The notes: generated by a model not told the origin, from the sequence alone. Positions 9,090 through 19,703 are shown, counted from the first letter of the stretch. The stretch: DNA of 64,000 nt from Candidatus Sulfotelmatobacter sp. (GCA_030041475.1 JASHNU010000025.1:1-64000), one strand, 5' to 3'. Made by a program: numbers and translations.

Positions 9090-10559
9090 TTAAGACTTTT
9101 GCGGCGCGCTCCGGAACGGCCACTCCGCGTCTTTCCACGCTCGTATCATGTAAATGACCACTCCGGTCAACAAAATCAGTGCCGCATACCGCACTTCCCG
9201 CTGCCAGTTATTACGGCTGAATAGAATGAAGATGAAGCCCGCACTCGCCAGCAGGGTCGGCAGCGGATAGAGCCACATGCGAAACGGCCGGGGCAGTTCC
9301 GGTTCGCGGATTCGCAGGACGATCAGTCCCAGCGCCTGCACCAGGAACTGCACAATAATCCGAATGACTACGAGTGCCGCAATCGCATCTTTCAGCCGCA
9401 GAAAACAGAACGCTGCCGCCACCACGCCCAGCGCGGCCAGCGAAACCGAGGGAAACCTGTATACCGGATGCACCTTGGCAAACGCCCGAAAAAAATTGCC
9501 GTCTTTTGCCGCCGCATAGGGCACCCTCGAATACCCCAACGTCAGGGAGAAAACCGAGGCGAACGCCGTCCAGATCACCAGTCCAGTCACCAGCCGCGCC
9601 GCCCACTTCCCATAGATTCGTTCCATGAATAACGAAACAACGTACAGCCCGCTGTTGTTCTGTCCTGACTGCACCATCTCGCGCCACGGCACGACTGCAA
9701 GTACGCACACATTCATCACGATATATAGACAGGCGACGAAGAGAATGGAAAGCAGCAGCGCGCGCGGAATATTTTTCCCCGGGTCTTTGATTTCGTCGCC
9801 CAGAAAGCACACATTGCCGTAACCCCAATAATCGTATGCGGCAAACACCATGGCTCCGCCCAGCCCGGTCAGAAAATTGTGGTTGATGGTGAACGCTCCC
9901 GGAGGAAAGTCGAAGGCTTTCGCGGCATTGAAGTGAGTGAGCCCGGCGAAGATGATCCAGGCCATCGTCCCCATCACCCCCAACCACAGCACTTTCGAGA
10001 GGCGGCCGATCACCGTGATCTGCCGATAGAGAAGAAAGACCGTAAACAGGCAGACGACCACCGCGACCGCCGTCCCGGGCGTGACGATCCAGCCCACTTG
10101 TAACGTACCCGCCCACGGAATGTGTAGCGCTGCGTCGTGATGCGCCAGCACGGTTTCGAGCGACGGCCAGTAGTACGCCGCATATCCCGCCAGGCCGATG
10201 CACCCGGAGGCGATCGACAGGGGCGCGGAAAAAGTCAGCTGCCAGATGAACAAAAACGAAATCAGCCGGCCCAGTTTCTGCGGCCCATACGATTCGCGCA
10301 GGAAACGGTAGGACCCGCCTGATCCTGGAATCGCCGCGCCCAGTTCGGCCCATACCAGTCCGTCGCACATGGCAAACAGCGCGCCCGCAATCCATCCCAG
10401 GATGGCCTGCGGGCCGCCCATGGCGGCCACCACCAGCGGCATGGTGATGAACGGACCGACACCGATCATGTCGATCATGTTCAGCGCAGTCGCGCTCCCC
10501 AGCCCCATGCCGCGAATCAGAGTGGGAGAACTGGCTTCTGGTCTTGTGGAAGAGCCCAT
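9090..10559 (-). CDS. APC-superfamily amino acid permease
   Basis: 489 residues, 12-14 hydrophobic segments. The N-terminal 'GSATALNMIDMIGVGPFITMP' region (helix 1, unwound GVG substrate site) and 'IPGSGGSYRFLRESYGP' are signatures of the amino acid-polyamine-organocation superfamily (AA_permease_2). It is an inner-membrane secondary transporter of amino acids or related amines; the specificity is not readable. The start ATG at 10559 fits the family. It follows the PIG-L gene by 52 bp on the same strand, so the four reverse-strand genes from 13449 to 7181 may be one transcription unit. Confidence 0.88.
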   Translation of the reverse strand: MGSSTRPEASSPTLIRGMGLGSATALNMIDMIGVGPFITMPLVVAAMGGPQAILGWIAGALFAMCDGLVWAELGAAIPGSGGSYRFLRESYGPQKLGRLISFLFIWQLTFSAPLSIASGCIGLAGYAAYYWPSLETVLAHHDAALHIPWAGTLQVGWIVTPGTAVAVVVCLFTVFLLYRQITVIGRLSKVLWLGVMGTMAWIIFAGLTHFNAAKAFDFPPGAFTINHNFLTGLGGAMVFAAYDYWGYGNVCFLGDEIKDPGKNIPRALLLSILFVACLYIVMNVCVLAVVPWREMVQSGQNNSGLYVVSLFMERIYGKWAARLVTGLVIWTAFASVFSLTLGYSRVPYAAAKDGNFFRAFAKVHPVYRFPSVSLAALGVVAAAFCFLRLKDAIAALVVIRIIVQFLVQALGLIVLRIREPELPRPFRMWLYPLPTLLASAGFIFILFSRNNWQREVRYAALILLTGVVIYMIRAWKDAEWPFRSAPQKS

Positions 10560-10611
10560 GTGTGTGGCTTGCGATCAGCTTGTCACAACTAGGCACCGGT
10601 ACTCACACTAG

Positions 10612-13449
10612 CTACTGCTTCTCATGTCCCGCGCTCAGCAGATTCACAAACAGCCGTACCGCGCCCGGCACTCCCGCCGGCAGCTGACGAAAGAAGGCAT
10701 ACCCGGTATAGATGTAAATTCCCTTGCCGTACTGTGCCCGCAGTAGTCCGCCTTTCTGCGCCTCCTCGCTCGGATCGTGACAAGACAGCAGCGGCGTGAA
10801 ATGTTCATCCCACTTCCTCATGAAGTACAGGCCGCGCTCCTGTACCCAGCCGTCGAAGTCCTGAGCAGTGATCGCGTTCGGATAATGAAAGACAGAATCT
10901 TCCGGCGCCAGAACTTCCACCGGCGCCTCTTCCACCGAAACCCGCGCCCGGCTCAGATCGGCTGAATAAGGGGTGAACTTGCCTGCATTGAAATCGGCTA
11001 CTCCGGTGTTGTACTGCACGACCAGTGTCCCACCCGCGGAAACGAAATCCAGAAGCCGCCCGTTGTTTGTCGCCACATCTTTCTGCGTGTCGTAGGCGCG
11101 AATGCCCAGCACGATCGTTCCGTACTGGCTCAAATCTTCGCTCGCCAGTTTTTCCGCGGGAATCAGCGTGACATCCATTCCCACCTGCTTCAAGATCGTC
11201 GGAATCTCGTCGCCCGCACCCATGATGTAGCCGACTTTTAGATCATGCGGCGCGCGCACGTCTACAATGCTCACGCGCTGGCGCGCCGGCTGGTAGTAGT
11301 AGAAGCTGCCCAGATCCTCGCGCGTAACCAGCGTGTATCCCTCTTTGTATTTTTCACCCTCGGACTCCAGCACCGCATGCACGGCCGCCTTGCCTTCCTG
11401 CAACCCAGACGGGAAGACCTTGAACTGAAAATCCTGTTTTTCTCCCCGATGCCCGAACTTCACATCCAGCCGTTCCGGCTCTGAGCGCCAGCCCTCGGGC
11501 AGATCGAGCCGCAGCGCTCCGCTCACTTCGTGCGAAACATTGCTCTCCACTCCCACCGTGACGGTGGTCGTCGAGCCGTTGTGCGTCGAGATCACCTGCG
11601 TGCCCGGCTCCAGCTCCACCGAGAACGACGGTACAATCGCCAGCGGCTGCGTGCGCCGCTTTCCCGCGTCGTCTAGAAACCGTGTTACGACGGCTGCGTT
11701 AATTCCTGTATGAGTTTCTTTTCCCTCGGCCGCCTTCGCCGAATACTCTACTCGCGCCCGGAGCGCCGGAGGCGGGAAAGGGAGCGTCGCATATTTCTCG
11801 TTGTCCACGTGGTGAATGCTGTCTGTGTCGGGATTGTCGCGATGCCAGTACGGCCGCGTGTAAGTTGTATCTTTCGGCACGCGCAGCCGGAAGTTAGCGT
11901 GTAAATCCCCATCCGGCTTCACCGTTTCCGGTTTCGTTTTGCCGCTGATCGTGTTCCACCCCGCTGGCACTTCCAGCTTGATGTGATCGATCACCTGCGG
12001 CACCTTCGAGCCATTGTGAAACGTGACCGCAATCAGAAATTCCTGACCGGGCGAAACGGTAGTCACCGCTTCAGCCTCTTTCAACGCCGGCGAGTCCGGC
12101 CTGCCATTCGAGGCTACATCCGCCGTCAGGCTCACTCCCAGCGCCAGATTCAGCGCCGTCTCCGCCTGCTGCCGCTTGTCTGCGACCCGCGTCAGCAAAG
12201 TGACTTTTTCCTCTGCGCTCAAGTCGCTTCCAGTGATCTCGTCACTCACCCGGCTCAACTCCGCCACAACTTTCATCAGTGGCGCCGTAGTCGCCGATGG
12301 ATCGCTGCCCTTCGCGGCGTCGCCAGCCTGCACAACCTGCAGTGAAATTTCTGCTAACTCCGTTCTCAAGTGCGGCAGCGTCTCCCCAAATCCAGCCGCC
12401 ATCGCGGTCAAGCTTGTGTCGAGCCCATCGAAGAAATCTCTCTCGTGCCCTTTCTTATCCAGCGTCGGCGGGATCGCCGAATCTTCCAGCTTGTAAAACG
12501 TAAACCGGTCTCCCGGATCGACCGTCCAGTTCGCTGCGCCCTGCGACAACTGATGCCGCAACCCCTGCATGGCGAACTGAACGTACGACTCGCCCAGAAG
12601 TTCGCTCCTCGAGCCCGTGTTCAGGCGCACCGTCCATTTCTCGTCCTCGCACGTCATGGCGCCGAAGCCGCACACGTTGCCGATATACAGCTTCTTCGCC
12701 TGCCACGGCTCCAGCCCTTCGGCAATCTGCTCTGGAAACCGCTTCGGATCGGCTGCCGCACGAAACGCCTCCTTCGTCAGAATCCCCGACGCCTGATGAT
12801 TTCCGTGCCCGTCCCGCGGGGTCCCCGAAAACCGAGCCACCAGCACATCCGGACGAAACGTGCGAATCACCCGCACCAAGTCCGCCAGCGCCACGTCATG
12901 CCCGCCCCACTTCTGAAACGTCTCATCGGCAGTCTTCGAAAATCCAAAGTCGGCCACGCGCGAAAAACGGTCCTGCACTCCGTAATACTGATCCGAGGCC
13001 AGCAATTCCAAAGTCCGCAGCACGCCCAGCACATCCGACAGATTGCTGCCGACCTTATTCTGCCCGCCTTCGCCACGATTCAGCGTCATCAGCAGCGTAT
13101 TCACGCCGTGCCCCCGCGCCTCGAGCGTAAGCATTCCGCCATCTTCATCATCCGGATGTGCCACCACCTGCATGAGCCGCGCCGTCGTGCCGAGCCGCGT
13201 CAGTTGCCACCTCAACCCGGCTATGCCCTCGTCTTGCAGAATTTCCTCCGGCATGCCCTGGTAGAGCAGCCCGGGAGGATCGGCATTAATTTCGAATTTC
13301 GCCGGGCTCTGCGCCGCGGCCTTGGCCGCCGTTTCGGTCCCGTGGCTTGCTGGATTCTGCGCTGCGCCAACGAGGGTAAGCGCAATCGAAGCAAGAACAA
13401 TTAGCAGGCAGATCGTCTTCAGCAGGGAAGAGTGAAGGCGCCGAAGCAT
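10612..13449 (-). CDS. Secreted PIG-L family deacetylase, multidomain
   Basis: 945 residues. A signal peptide (about 1-30, 'LIVLASIALTLVGAAQ') leads into a PIG-L/LmbE zinc-dependent N-acetylglucosaminide deacetylase domain: 'VVAHPDDEDGGML' carries the His-Pro-Asp-Asp metal motif and 'PRDGHGNHQASG' the later metal His. After about residue 400 come beta-rich NEW3/CARDB-like segments with 'GWNTISGKTKPETV', and the last 250 residues resemble a glutamine-amidotransferase-like fold ('MGAGDEIPTILKQVGM', 'IVLGIRAYDT'). This long architecture is common in acidobacteria and Bacteroidetes. It probably acts outside the cytoplasm on a glycan, but the substrate is unknown. The ATG at 13449, directly before the signal peptide, is preferred to the one 31 codons upstream. 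Confidence 0.86.
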   Translation of the reverse strand: MLRRLHSSLLKTICLLIVLASIALTLVGAAQNPASHGTETAAKAAAQSPAKFEINADPPGLLYQGMPEEILQDEGIAGLRWQLTRLGTTARLMQVVAHPDDEDGGMLTLEARGHGVNTLLMTLNRGEGGQNKVGSNLSDVLGVLRTLELLASDQYYGVQDRFSRVADFGFSKTADETFQKWGGHDVALADLVRVIRTFRPDVLVARFSGTPRDGHGNHQASGILTKEAFRAAADPKRFPEQIAEGLEPWQAKKLYIGNVCGFGAMTCEDEKWTVRLNTGSRSELLGESYVQFAMQGLRHQLSQGAANWTVDPGDRFTFYKLEDSAIPPTLDKKGHERDFFDGLDTSLTAMAAGFGETLPHLRTELAEISLQVVQAGDAAKGSDPSATTAPLMKVVAELSRVSDEITGSDLSAEEKVTLLTRVADKRQQAETALNLALGVSLTADVASNGRPDSPALKEAEAVTTVSPGQEFLIAVTFHNGSKVPQVIDHIKLEVPAGWNTISGKTKPETVKPDGDLHANFRLRVPKDTTYTRPYWHRDNPDTDSIHHVDNEKYATLPFPPPALRARVEYSAKAAEGKETHTGINAAVVTRFLDDAGKRRTQPLAIVPSFSVELEPGTQVISTHNGSTTTVTVGVESNVSHEVSGALRLDLPEGWRSEPERLDVKFGHRGEKQDFQFKVFPSGLQEGKAAVHAVLESEGEKYKEGYTLVTREDLGSFYYYQPARQRVSIVDVRAPHDLKVGYIMGAGDEIPTILKQVGMDVTLIPAEKLASEDLSQYGTIVLGIRAYDTQKDVATNNGRLLDFVSAGGTLVVQYNTGVADFNAGKFTPYSADLSRARVSVEEAPVEVLAPEDSVFHYPNAITAQDFDGWVQERGLYFMRKWDEHFTPLLSCHDPSEEAQKGGLLRAQYGKGIYIYTGYAFFRQLPAGVPGAVRLFVNLLSAGHEKQ

Positions 13450-13600
13450 AGTTGGGAAGCCGCGGCGAAGATGCCGCGGCACTTTGGCAGGTCCGGAATG
13501 TCTCACGCTACAAGGATGGGGCCTGACCCGGTTTTGACGCAAATTCTTTCCCCAGGCATCCGATTAGATTCCACGACCTGCAAACGGTAAGCCGAGCCGA

Positions 13601-13650
13601 CGGGTGCCCCATTTCTCGCGCGCTTTTAGCGCGAGAAGTGGAGACTCTTG
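13601..13650. repeat. Family C hairpin repeat (copy 1)
   Basis: 'GGGTGCCCCA' followed by a 9-bp stem TTCTCGCGC/GCGCGAGAA. Same design as the copies at 31336, 31400 and 34447: a GTGCCCCA arm and a palindrome of varying sequence. It lies between the isomerase stop and the PIG-L gene start. Confidence 0.6.
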
Positions 13651-13666
13651 CTAGCGGGACGGGACC

Positions 13667-14533
13667 CTATACGTCACACAACTCCACCGCTTTCCGCAGT
13701 GCAATCAGCGGATCGCCCGCCGGCTCAAATTCGTGCGCCACATATCCGTTGAATCCTGCGTCCGCGATCGCCCTCATCACCGCGTTCCACTGAACTTCCT
13801 GCGTGTCATCCAGTTCATGCCGCCCCGGCACGCCGCCGGTGTGAAAATGCCCGATCCACTGAATGTTCTCGCGAATGGTTGAGATCAGGTCGCCCTCCAT
13901 GATCTGCATGTGGTAGATGTCGTAGAGCAGCTTCACATTCGGCGAATTCACCTCGCGCACCACGCGCACTCCCCAAGCGCTATGATCGGCCATGTAATCG
14001 GGATGATCGCGCTTGCTGTTCAGCAATTCCATGCAGATGGTCACGCCGTGATCCTCGGCAATCTTCTTCACCCGCTTCAACCCCGCGATTGTATTTCTCG
14101 CTCCTTCTTCATCCGTCATGCCGCCACGGTTGCCGGAAAACGTGATCACGTTGGGTACGCCCGCCTTCGCCGCCCGCGGAATATTCAGGCGAAGTCCTTC
14201 CTCGATCGCCGCATGATTTTCAACCCGGTTTAGTGCCTTCCCGATGTCGCCGCCGCCCGCATATCCCATCGTGCAGACGAGGCCATACCTCCGCGGGATT
14301 TCGTATTCCGCCGGCTGCAGCAGGTCCACTCCGCGCAACCCGACCTTCGCAGCGTATTCCGCCAGCTGATCCACCGACATGTGCGGGTAGCACCACTGAC
14401 AGACGGATTGATGAATCCGTCCCTTGCGCGCGGGAACTTGTGACATCAAGCTCGCGGACAGAGCGGGGACCTGCAGCGCCGCCACTCCCGCCACCGAACC
14501 TTTCAGCAGCGACCGACGCGTCCAGTTCCGCAT
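13667..14533 (-). CDS. Tat-exported TIM-barrel sugar isomerase (Hyi-like)
   Basis: 288 residues. The first 30 residues form a twin-arginine signal ('RNWTRRSLLKGS' then a hydrophobic stretch), so the ATG at 14533 is used. The mature part is a xylose-isomerase-like TIM barrel close to hydroxypyruvate isomerase: 'MELLNSKRDHPDYM', 'LLYDIYHMQIMEGDL', 'HFHTGGVPGRHELDD' and 'GYVAHEFEP' carry the expected Glu, Asp, His and Glu metal ligands. Exported Hyi-like proteins are frequent in acidobacteria and planctomycetes; their true substrates are not known. It begins 87 bp after the kinase gene stop on the same strand. Confidence 0.87.
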   Translation of the reverse strand: MRNWTRRSLLKGSVAGVAALQVPALSASLMSQVPARKGRIHQSVCQWCYPHMSVDQLAEYAAKVGLRGVDLLQPAEYEIPRRYGLVCTMGYAGGGDIGKALNRVENHAAIEEGLRLNIPRAAKAGVPNVITFSGNRGGMTDEEGARNTIAGLKRVKKIAEDHGVTICMELLNSKRDHPDYMADHSAWGVRVVREVNSPNVKLLYDIYHMQIMEGDLISTIRENIQWIGHFHTGGVPGRHELDDTQEVQWNAVMRAIADAGFNGYVAHEFEPAGDPLIALRKAVELCDV

Positions 14534-14620
14534 AAACTCCAAGTTTGATTTGATAGAGAAAACCGAAGAACAGCCGTGTCGTTGACCACTGAGCACCAGC
14601 CACTATCACTAGCGTCTCTC

Positions 14621-17032
14621 TCACTGCCCACTGACCTGCCTGCCTTCCTTCAACACCGCCTGACAGTTGCTCGCCGCTGTCAGCACTTCGTTGAACGCCG
14701 TTTCTTTGCGCAGATCCTTCAGCAGAGGATCATCCAGCAATGCCGTGTAGGCGCAATAATTCTGTTGTACCGCCGCTTTGAGCAGGCGCAGCGCCGGCTC
14801 GTTCTGCCCGCAGGCCGCCATCAAACCTGCGATGTGATACCACTCCTCAGGATCCAACTCCAGCATGACCGACGATTCTGTCGCGCGCACAATCGTCTGC
14901 AGGTCTGCCGGACGTTGCGCAGCGGTACAGGCCTCCATCAGCGCTTTGTGATACGTCGAGGCCGTCCCCATGTTCTTGGCGGCGGCGCGCGCTTCCGCGA
15001 GTTTGCCTTCGCCCAGATACACATAAGGAGTCACCCAGGCGGCCCACTCCGAACCCGCATCCAGATGCACGAACTCCATGGCCTGGTCCGGCTTATCCAT
15101 CTCCTGGAACGCCCACGCACACGAGCGGAACGCAAAATTCCCCGGATCGAGCGCCCGTGCGGTGTTGCATTCCTGCGTCGACTGCTCCAGCATTCCGGCA
15201 TAACGCAAGACGTAGCTCAATGCATAATGCGCATCTGCGCTTTGCGGACGTCGCTTCACCAGGTCCGTGGCCGCGTCATAGGCCTCTCCCAGCGCGCCCC
15301 GTTCGACCTTCAGCGTGATCAACTGGCTCGCCGCCATTACCCGGTTCGGATCCAGCGTGATTGCCCGCTCGTACGCCGCATTGGCCCGCTGGAAGATCTC
15401 TTCCCCGCCGCCGCCATACTGCGAATCGAAGTAATACCTTTGCCCCAGGGCCTCCCACGCCGGCGCGTAGCTGGGATCGATTCCCACCGCCCACTCCAGC
15501 ATCTTGATGGCTTCCTTGTTCGGCTTGGGGTCGTGCGGCACAGCCACACTGCGCAAATAAAAGTCATAAGCCTGCTGACTCTTCGGCCGCGACGCCGCCG
15601 CTTCCACCGCGCCTCCGCCTCCCAAAGCCGGCAACAACCCGTGCTGCACCTGCGCGCTCAGTTGCTCTTGCAGTCCGATCATGTCTTCAGCCTTGGCCGC
15701 GACCGTGGTCTGCCACAGTAGCTTGTCGCTGGGTACGTCGATCGCTTCCAGCGTCACCAGCAACTGATCGCCCTGCTTACGGAACGATCCCATAATCAGC
15801 CGCCCCACGCGCAATTCCTGCGCCACCTTGTGCGGATCCAGGTCGAGCGCCACGAACTTCCGCGTCACCGACGAAGGCCGCACGTCGAGCGTGCGCGAAT
15901 ACGTCAGCACGCTCGTCAATTCATCGGCCAGGGCGAAGCGCAAATAATCGACGTTGAAGTCCCCGTTCAAGTTCTGAAGCGGCAGAACCGCAATCGCGTT
16001 TTTCTGCTCCGCATTCGCCAGTTCCCGGTGCTTCAGCCACCACGCTCCCACCGACGCCAGCACCGCCACCAGCAGTCCCGCCATGCCCAGCAGCAGATAC
16101 ATCTGAAGCCGCGACGTACTATGCCCAAAAGTCTTGGTCGCGACCCGCAGCTTGGTGGTGGCGCTTCCGCTCTTGATCGTGCCCGACTCGGTTTCCTTCT
16201 TCAGCAGGACCAGATCCGACTTCATCTCCGCCGCACTCTGGTAGCGGTGCGTGCGGTCCTTCTCCATCGCCTTGCCGATGATTCCTTCCAGCTCAATGGG
16301 AATTTTCGGGTTGATCTCGCGCGGCGGTACCGGTTTTGAATGCAGTACCGCGTCGAGCGTCATCAGCGAGTTGCTGCCGGCAAAGGGTTTCTTCCCCGTC
16401 GCCATTTCATACAACACCACGCCGAAGGAAAAAAGATCGCTGCGGGCGTCCACCGTCTCGCTGCGCGCCTGCTCCGGCGACATGTACACCGCCGTCCCGG
16501 GAATCACTCCCACCGCCGTCAGCGAATTATCCGCTCCCGCGTCGTCCTCGGTCCCGAGATTGTGCACCAGCTTCGCCAGCCCGAAGTCGAGAACCTTCAC
16601 CTGCCCGTGCGGCGTCAGGAAAATGTTGGCCGGCTTGATGTCGCGGTGAACAATATTCTTGGCATGCGACGCCACTAGCGCGTCGGCCACCTGCACACCG
16701 ACGTCGAGCACCCTCTCCACATCCATCGGGTGACCGGAAATATGCTGCTTCAGGCTCTCGCCCTCGAGCTTTTCCATCACGATGAACGGATGCCCGTTGT
16801 TATCCTCAATGCCGTGGATCGTGCAGATATTGGGATGGTTGAGTTGCGAGGCCGCCCGCGCCTCGCGCGTAAACCGCTCCAGCGATTTGGGATCGCCGGT
16901 TAGATTTTCTGGAATGAATTTCAGCGCGACGTGTCGCCCTAGCTTCAGGTCCTCAGCCTCATAGACCACGCCCATACCACCGCCCCCAAGCTTGCCCAGA
17001 ACGCGGTAATGGGATACGGTCTGGCCGATCAT
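14621..17032 (-). CDS. Receptor-like Ser/Thr protein kinase with TPR domain
   Basis: 803 residues. An N-terminal Hanks-type kinase (about 8-275) shows '[14 protein letters not shown]' (P-loop), 'VALKFI' (Lys), '[10 protein letters not shown]' (catalytic loop), 'DFGLAK' and 'MSPEQAR'. A single membrane helix lies at about 310-332, so the C-terminal half is probably outside the cytoplasm. That half has a TolB/FlgO-like stretch ('[12 protein letters not shown]', '[10 protein letters not shown]') and then tetratricopeptide repeats. This layout is one of the most abundant kinase types in acidobacteria; the signal and target proteins are not predictable. The ATG at 17032 directly before '[10 protein letters not shown]' is the conserved start. 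Confidence 0.9.
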   Translation of the reverse strand: MIGQTVSHYRVLGKLGGGGMGVVYEAEDLKLGRHVALKFIPENLTGDPKSLERFTREARAASQLNHPNICTIHGIEDNNGHPFIVMEKLEGESLKQHISGHPMDVERVLDVGVQVADALVASHAKNIVHRDIKPANIFLTPHGQVKVLDFGLAKLVHNLGTEDDAGADNSLTAVGVIPGTAVYMSPEQARSETVDARSDLFSFGVVLYEMATGKKPFAGSNSLMTLDAVLHSKPVPPREINPKIPIELEGIIGKAMEKDRTHRYQSAAEMKSDLVLLKKETESGTIKSGSATTKLRVATKTFGHSTSRLQMYLLLGMAGLLVAVLASVGAWWLKHRELANAEQKNAIAVLPLQNLNGDFNVDYLRFALADELTSVLTYSRTLDVRPSSVTRKFVALDLDPHKVAQELRVGRLIMGSFRKQGDQLLVTLEAIDVPSDKLLWQTTVAAKAEDMIGLQEQLSAQVQHGLLPALGGGGAVEAAASRPKSQQAYDFYLRSVAVPHDPKPNKEAIKMLEWAVGIDPSYAPAWEALGQRYYFDSQYGGGGEEIFQRANAAYERAITLDPNRVMAASQLITLKVERGALGEAYDAATDLVKRRPQSADAHYALSYVLRYAGMLEQSTQECNTARALDPGNFAFRSCAWAFQEMDKPDQAMEFVHLDAGSEWAAWVTPYVYLGEGKLAEARAAAKNMGTASTYHKALMEACTAAQRPADLQTIVRATESSVMLELDPEEWYHIAGLMAACGQNEPALRLLKAAVQQNYCAYTALLDDPLLKDLRKETAFNEVLTAASNCQAVLKEGRQVSGQ

Positions 17033-17309
17033 GATGGCGTGCGACCCCGCCCGGCCGTTAATGTTAGGCCGCCGCAGGACTCCGGTCAACTGGCTTGTTT
17101 TCCGGAGCCTAGAGACCACGGCGGTTCAACGTCACGCAGATTGGCCTGCCTCGTCCGGACGTTGCAACCCGGTTTCCCAAACTGGCGCGGCTACGTCCAT
17201 TCGGTAGGATGCCAGATCGCCAGGCGCGGTTTACGCATGAGATTCCGCATTAAGATTGCTATCGATAGTCGTTCCGCCGCACGAGGTTAAACGCACGAAG
17301 TTAAACATC

Positions 17310-17690
17310 ATGAACACGAATACCGAGTCACCTACTCCCAAGCCCGGGCCCGTCGCTCCGAGCGACCTGCACGAACTCATTCGCCATCGCGCCGAAGAGA
17401 TTTACATTCGCAACGGCCGCATCCCCGGCCGCGACGTGGAAAACTGGCGCCAGGCGGAACAGGAAATTCAGGCCGAAATCGAGAAGCGTTCTCGCCGAAC
17501 CGCCGTCGTGGTCAACGTCGGTGGAGTGCAGTATGTCGGTGAGTACTCGCCCGACTCAGCCCAAGGCTATGCCCCCGGCGAGTTCGCTCCGGGTCAGCCC
17601 ATCCCGGTTCGTATTGAGGACGAAAAAATGTTCATCCAACGCGCCAACGGCACAGAACTCGAAACCACCATCGTGAATAAAGTCGGCTAA
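17310..17690 (+). CDS. DUF2934 domain protein
   Basis: 126 residues. The segment from about 20 to 60 ('HELIRHRAEEIYIRNG', then '..VENWRQAEQEI') is the DUF2934 signature, a short helical motif found in soil bacteria and of unknown role. The second half contains a beta-rich stretch ending 'ETTIVNKVG' with no family recognised. There is no signal peptide or membrane segment, so it is probably cytoplasmic. The ATG at 17310 fits the conserved length. It is divergent from the kinase gene across 277 bp in which no clear promoter was found. Confidence 0.75.
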   Translation: MNTNTESPTPKPGPVAPSDLHELIRHRAEEIYIRNGRIPGRDVENWRQAEQEIQAEIEKRSRRTAVVVNVGGVQYVGEYSPDSAQGYAPGEFAPGQPIPVRIEDEKMFIQRANGTELETTIVNKVG

Positions 17691-17855
17691 GATGGCGGGC
17701 AGGTCTCGGAGACAAGCACACTCGGGAAGGGCACTGCTTCAACCGTGCCATTGAGCTCTTGCAGGAAATTCCGGGCTTCGGCCCTTGAGGTCCACAAACC
17801 GCCTCCGCTCTCCGGATTCCTCCAGCCCATCCACCGCTGTTGATATATTTCCCAA

Positions 17856-18488
17856 ATGTTCTATCTGCTCCAGACGCGGACGCGTCGCGCTAGCCCGACC
17901 CTGCTCACGACTCTCCGCCACCTGGGAGCTGCCGGCCTGTTCTTCCTCGCGATTCTCGACAGCTCTCCGCTTCCTACCTTCGGCGGTCCCGACATTCTCA
18001 CCGCCATCTTCGCCGCCAGCCACAGTGCCCTGTGGTATGAGTATGCGGCCACGGCCACGGCCGGCTCTGTCGTCGGCGCCTATCTCACTTACCGCTTGGC
18101 ACGCCAGGCGGGAGCTGCCTACCTCGACCAGAAATTCAGGAAAAGCAATCTGTCGAAGTTCCTGAAGTTTTTTCAGCACTGGGGCACATGCACTCTGGTC
18201 GCCTCCACCATGATTCCTCTGCCCACCCCGACCAGCATGTTCTTCGCCGCAGCCGGCGTTTCTGATTATCCGAAAGGTAGGTTCATCGCCATCGTCGCCG
18301 CCAGCCGCGCCGTGCGCTATTTCACCGTGGCATTTATCGCCGCACACTACGGTCGTCACTTTCTGCGCGTGCTTCGGCACCCCGGCCAGCACTGGGGATG
18401 GATGCTCGTCTTTGCGCTCTCGACTCTTGCCCTGATTGCCGCGGGAATTTTGATCAACCGCCGCCTGGCTGTGGTTCCTGCAGAATGA
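17856..18488 (+). CDS. DedA/VTT-domain membrane protein
   Basis: 210 residues with about five hydrophobic segments. The pattern of a re-entrant loop ('LDSSPLPTFGGPDIL'), 'AGSVVGAYLTYRLARQAG' and 'TMIPLPTPTSMFFAAAG' is that of the VTT (SNARE-associated/DedA) family, inner-membrane proteins now linked to lipid flipping and membrane homeostasis. The acidic and proline residues of the two re-entrant loops are present. It is a single gene, convergent with the M50 protease gene. Which lipid it handles cannot be told. Confidence 0.8.
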   Translation: MFYLLQTRTRRASPTLLTTLRHLGAAGLFFLAILDSSPLPTFGGPDILTAIFAASHSALWYEYAATATAGSVVGAYLTYRLARQAGAAYLDQKFRKSNLSKFLKFFQHWGTCTLVASTMIPLPTPTSMFFAAAGVSDYPKGRFIAIVAASRAVRYFTVAFIAAHYGRHFLRVLRHPGQHWGWMLVFALSTLALIAAGILINRRLAVVPAE

Positions 18489-18545
18489 ACGAGTCAGGAA
18501 TTCAACGACAAGCGAGGGCCGCTTGAATACGTCCAGCGGAATGAC

Positions 18546-19490
18546 TCACACGCTGCGGCCCATCTGAAATGTACTCGCGTCTGGCGCGCACACTGCCGCC
18601 TCTGCCCATTCGCCCATCGCATGCGTCCGTCCGCAGTCCTGGCACGTCGTCGCCGGATACTGCGTCCCGCATCCCGGACACGCTGCCCGCGTCTCGAACG
18701 TGTCAAACGACCGGCCGCATTGCCCGCATTTCCACAATTCGCCCACCGGCGGCGCCGATCCGCACTCCGGACACACAAATCCATTCCGCCGCGGCAGCTT
18801 CGACATTCGCAGCAGCGCCCGCGCATGTTGCAGCCCGCCCCAGCAGTTCATCAGCATGAAGACCGCGAGAATCGCAAACCATCCTGAATGAACCCACACC
18901 GCTAGCCCAATAAACCCAACCACGCCCACGAAGCCAAGAATGGTCGCCACCAGCAGGCTGCGCGCCCGTCCCAGCGCAAACCACAAGAGCGACCGCAGAA
19001 TCTGCCCACCATCCAGCGGATAGATCGGCAGAATATTGAAGACTAGCAACCACCAGTCAATAGTCCACACCGCCCGCAGCAGCTCATGAACATCAGGCAT
19101 GGTCGTTGCCCAACCCAGCGCGCGGCTCGTCTTGCCCATGGCGTAGATCACCGGCAGCAGCGCCACATTCACCAGCGGCCCAGCGGCGATACTCCACAGC
19201 GTCGCTCCCGGACGCGGCGGCGGGTCCACATACGCCACGCCGCCCAGCGGCCAGAGCACAATCTGGTTCGCCCGCCCTCCCACTTGTCGGCAGGCAAGCG
19301 CGTGCCCAAACTCATGCATGGTGACGATCAGGAACAGCGCCAGAAACTCGGCCACATTCCAGAAGTTGGCAGAGTAGCCACCGATCCCGCCCCGGGACTC
19401 AAACACCGCCCACAGAAACCACGACCAATGCAGATAGAGAGTAATTCCGTTGAAGGTCAGGAGCCGGAAAGCGCCTTGGCGACTGGGCAT
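18546..19490 (-). CDS. Site-2 protease family (M50) with C-terminal zinc ribbons
   Basis: 314 residues with about six membrane segments. The zinc protease motif 'HEFGH' is at 59-63 and the third ligand in 'ILPIYPLDGGQ' near residue 165, both intact. The last 75 residues form four Cys pairs ('CPECG', 'CGQCG', 'CPGCG', 'CQDCG'), a double zinc ribbon on the cytoplasmic side, probably for substrate or partner recognition. Site-2 proteases cut membrane-spanning anti-sigma or signalling proteins; the substrate here is unknown. It lies 214 bp after the ATP-grasp-like gene but beyond its terminator, so it may be a separate unit. Confidence 0.87.
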   Translation of the reverse strand: MPSRQGAFRLLTFNGITLYLHWSWFLWAVFESRGGIGGYSANFWNVAEFLALFLIVTMHEFGHALACRQVGGRANQIVLWPLGGVAYVDPPPRPGATLWSIAAGPLVNVALLPVIYAMGKTSRALGWATTMPDVHELLRAVWTIDWWLLVFNILPIYPLDGGQILRSLLWFALGRARSLLVATILGFVGVVGFIGLAVWVHSGWFAILAVFMLMNCWGGLQHARALLRMSKLPRRNGFVCPECGSAPPVGELWKCGQCGRSFDTFETRAACPGCGTQYPATTCQDCGRTHAMGEWAEAAVCAPDASTFQMGRSV

Positions 19491-19628
19491 GTGCCTGAGT
19501 TATAACACAGCGGGGAGAATGGATTGACGCCTGACCGGGAAGGGCACGGCTCAGACGCATCATTCAGCGCCTGAAATAGTGCGGGCGCCGACCACCGACA
19601 GCAGACACCGCAGCCGCCTGCACTGACC

Positions 19629-19655
19629 GTGGAAGAGCGGCGGTTAGCGCCGCGT
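19629..19655. repeat. Family B repeat (copy 1)
   Basis: 'GTGGAAGAGCGGC' plus a short palindrome ending 'GCCGCGT'. The same 5' arm and closing arm occur at 29576 and 34161. All three copies are intergenic. Confidence 0.6.
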
Positions 19656-19678
19656 AAAGCGTCCAAGAAAGAGCGTTC

Positions 19679-19703
19679 AAGAAGAAAGGGGGCTCTGGCC
19701 CCC
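19679..19703 (-). terminator. Rho-independent terminator after the ATP-grasp-like gene
   Basis: Read on the reverse strand, the stop codon at 19705 is followed at once by GGGGGC-CAGA-GCCCCC and a TTTCTTCTT tract. This ends the transcription unit of the gene that stops at 19705. Confidence 0.75.

Noticed and set aside
9211-10596. A 461-residue frame overlapping the amino-acid permease in another phase
   Set aside because: No membrane pattern or domain; the permease frame has all family motifs.
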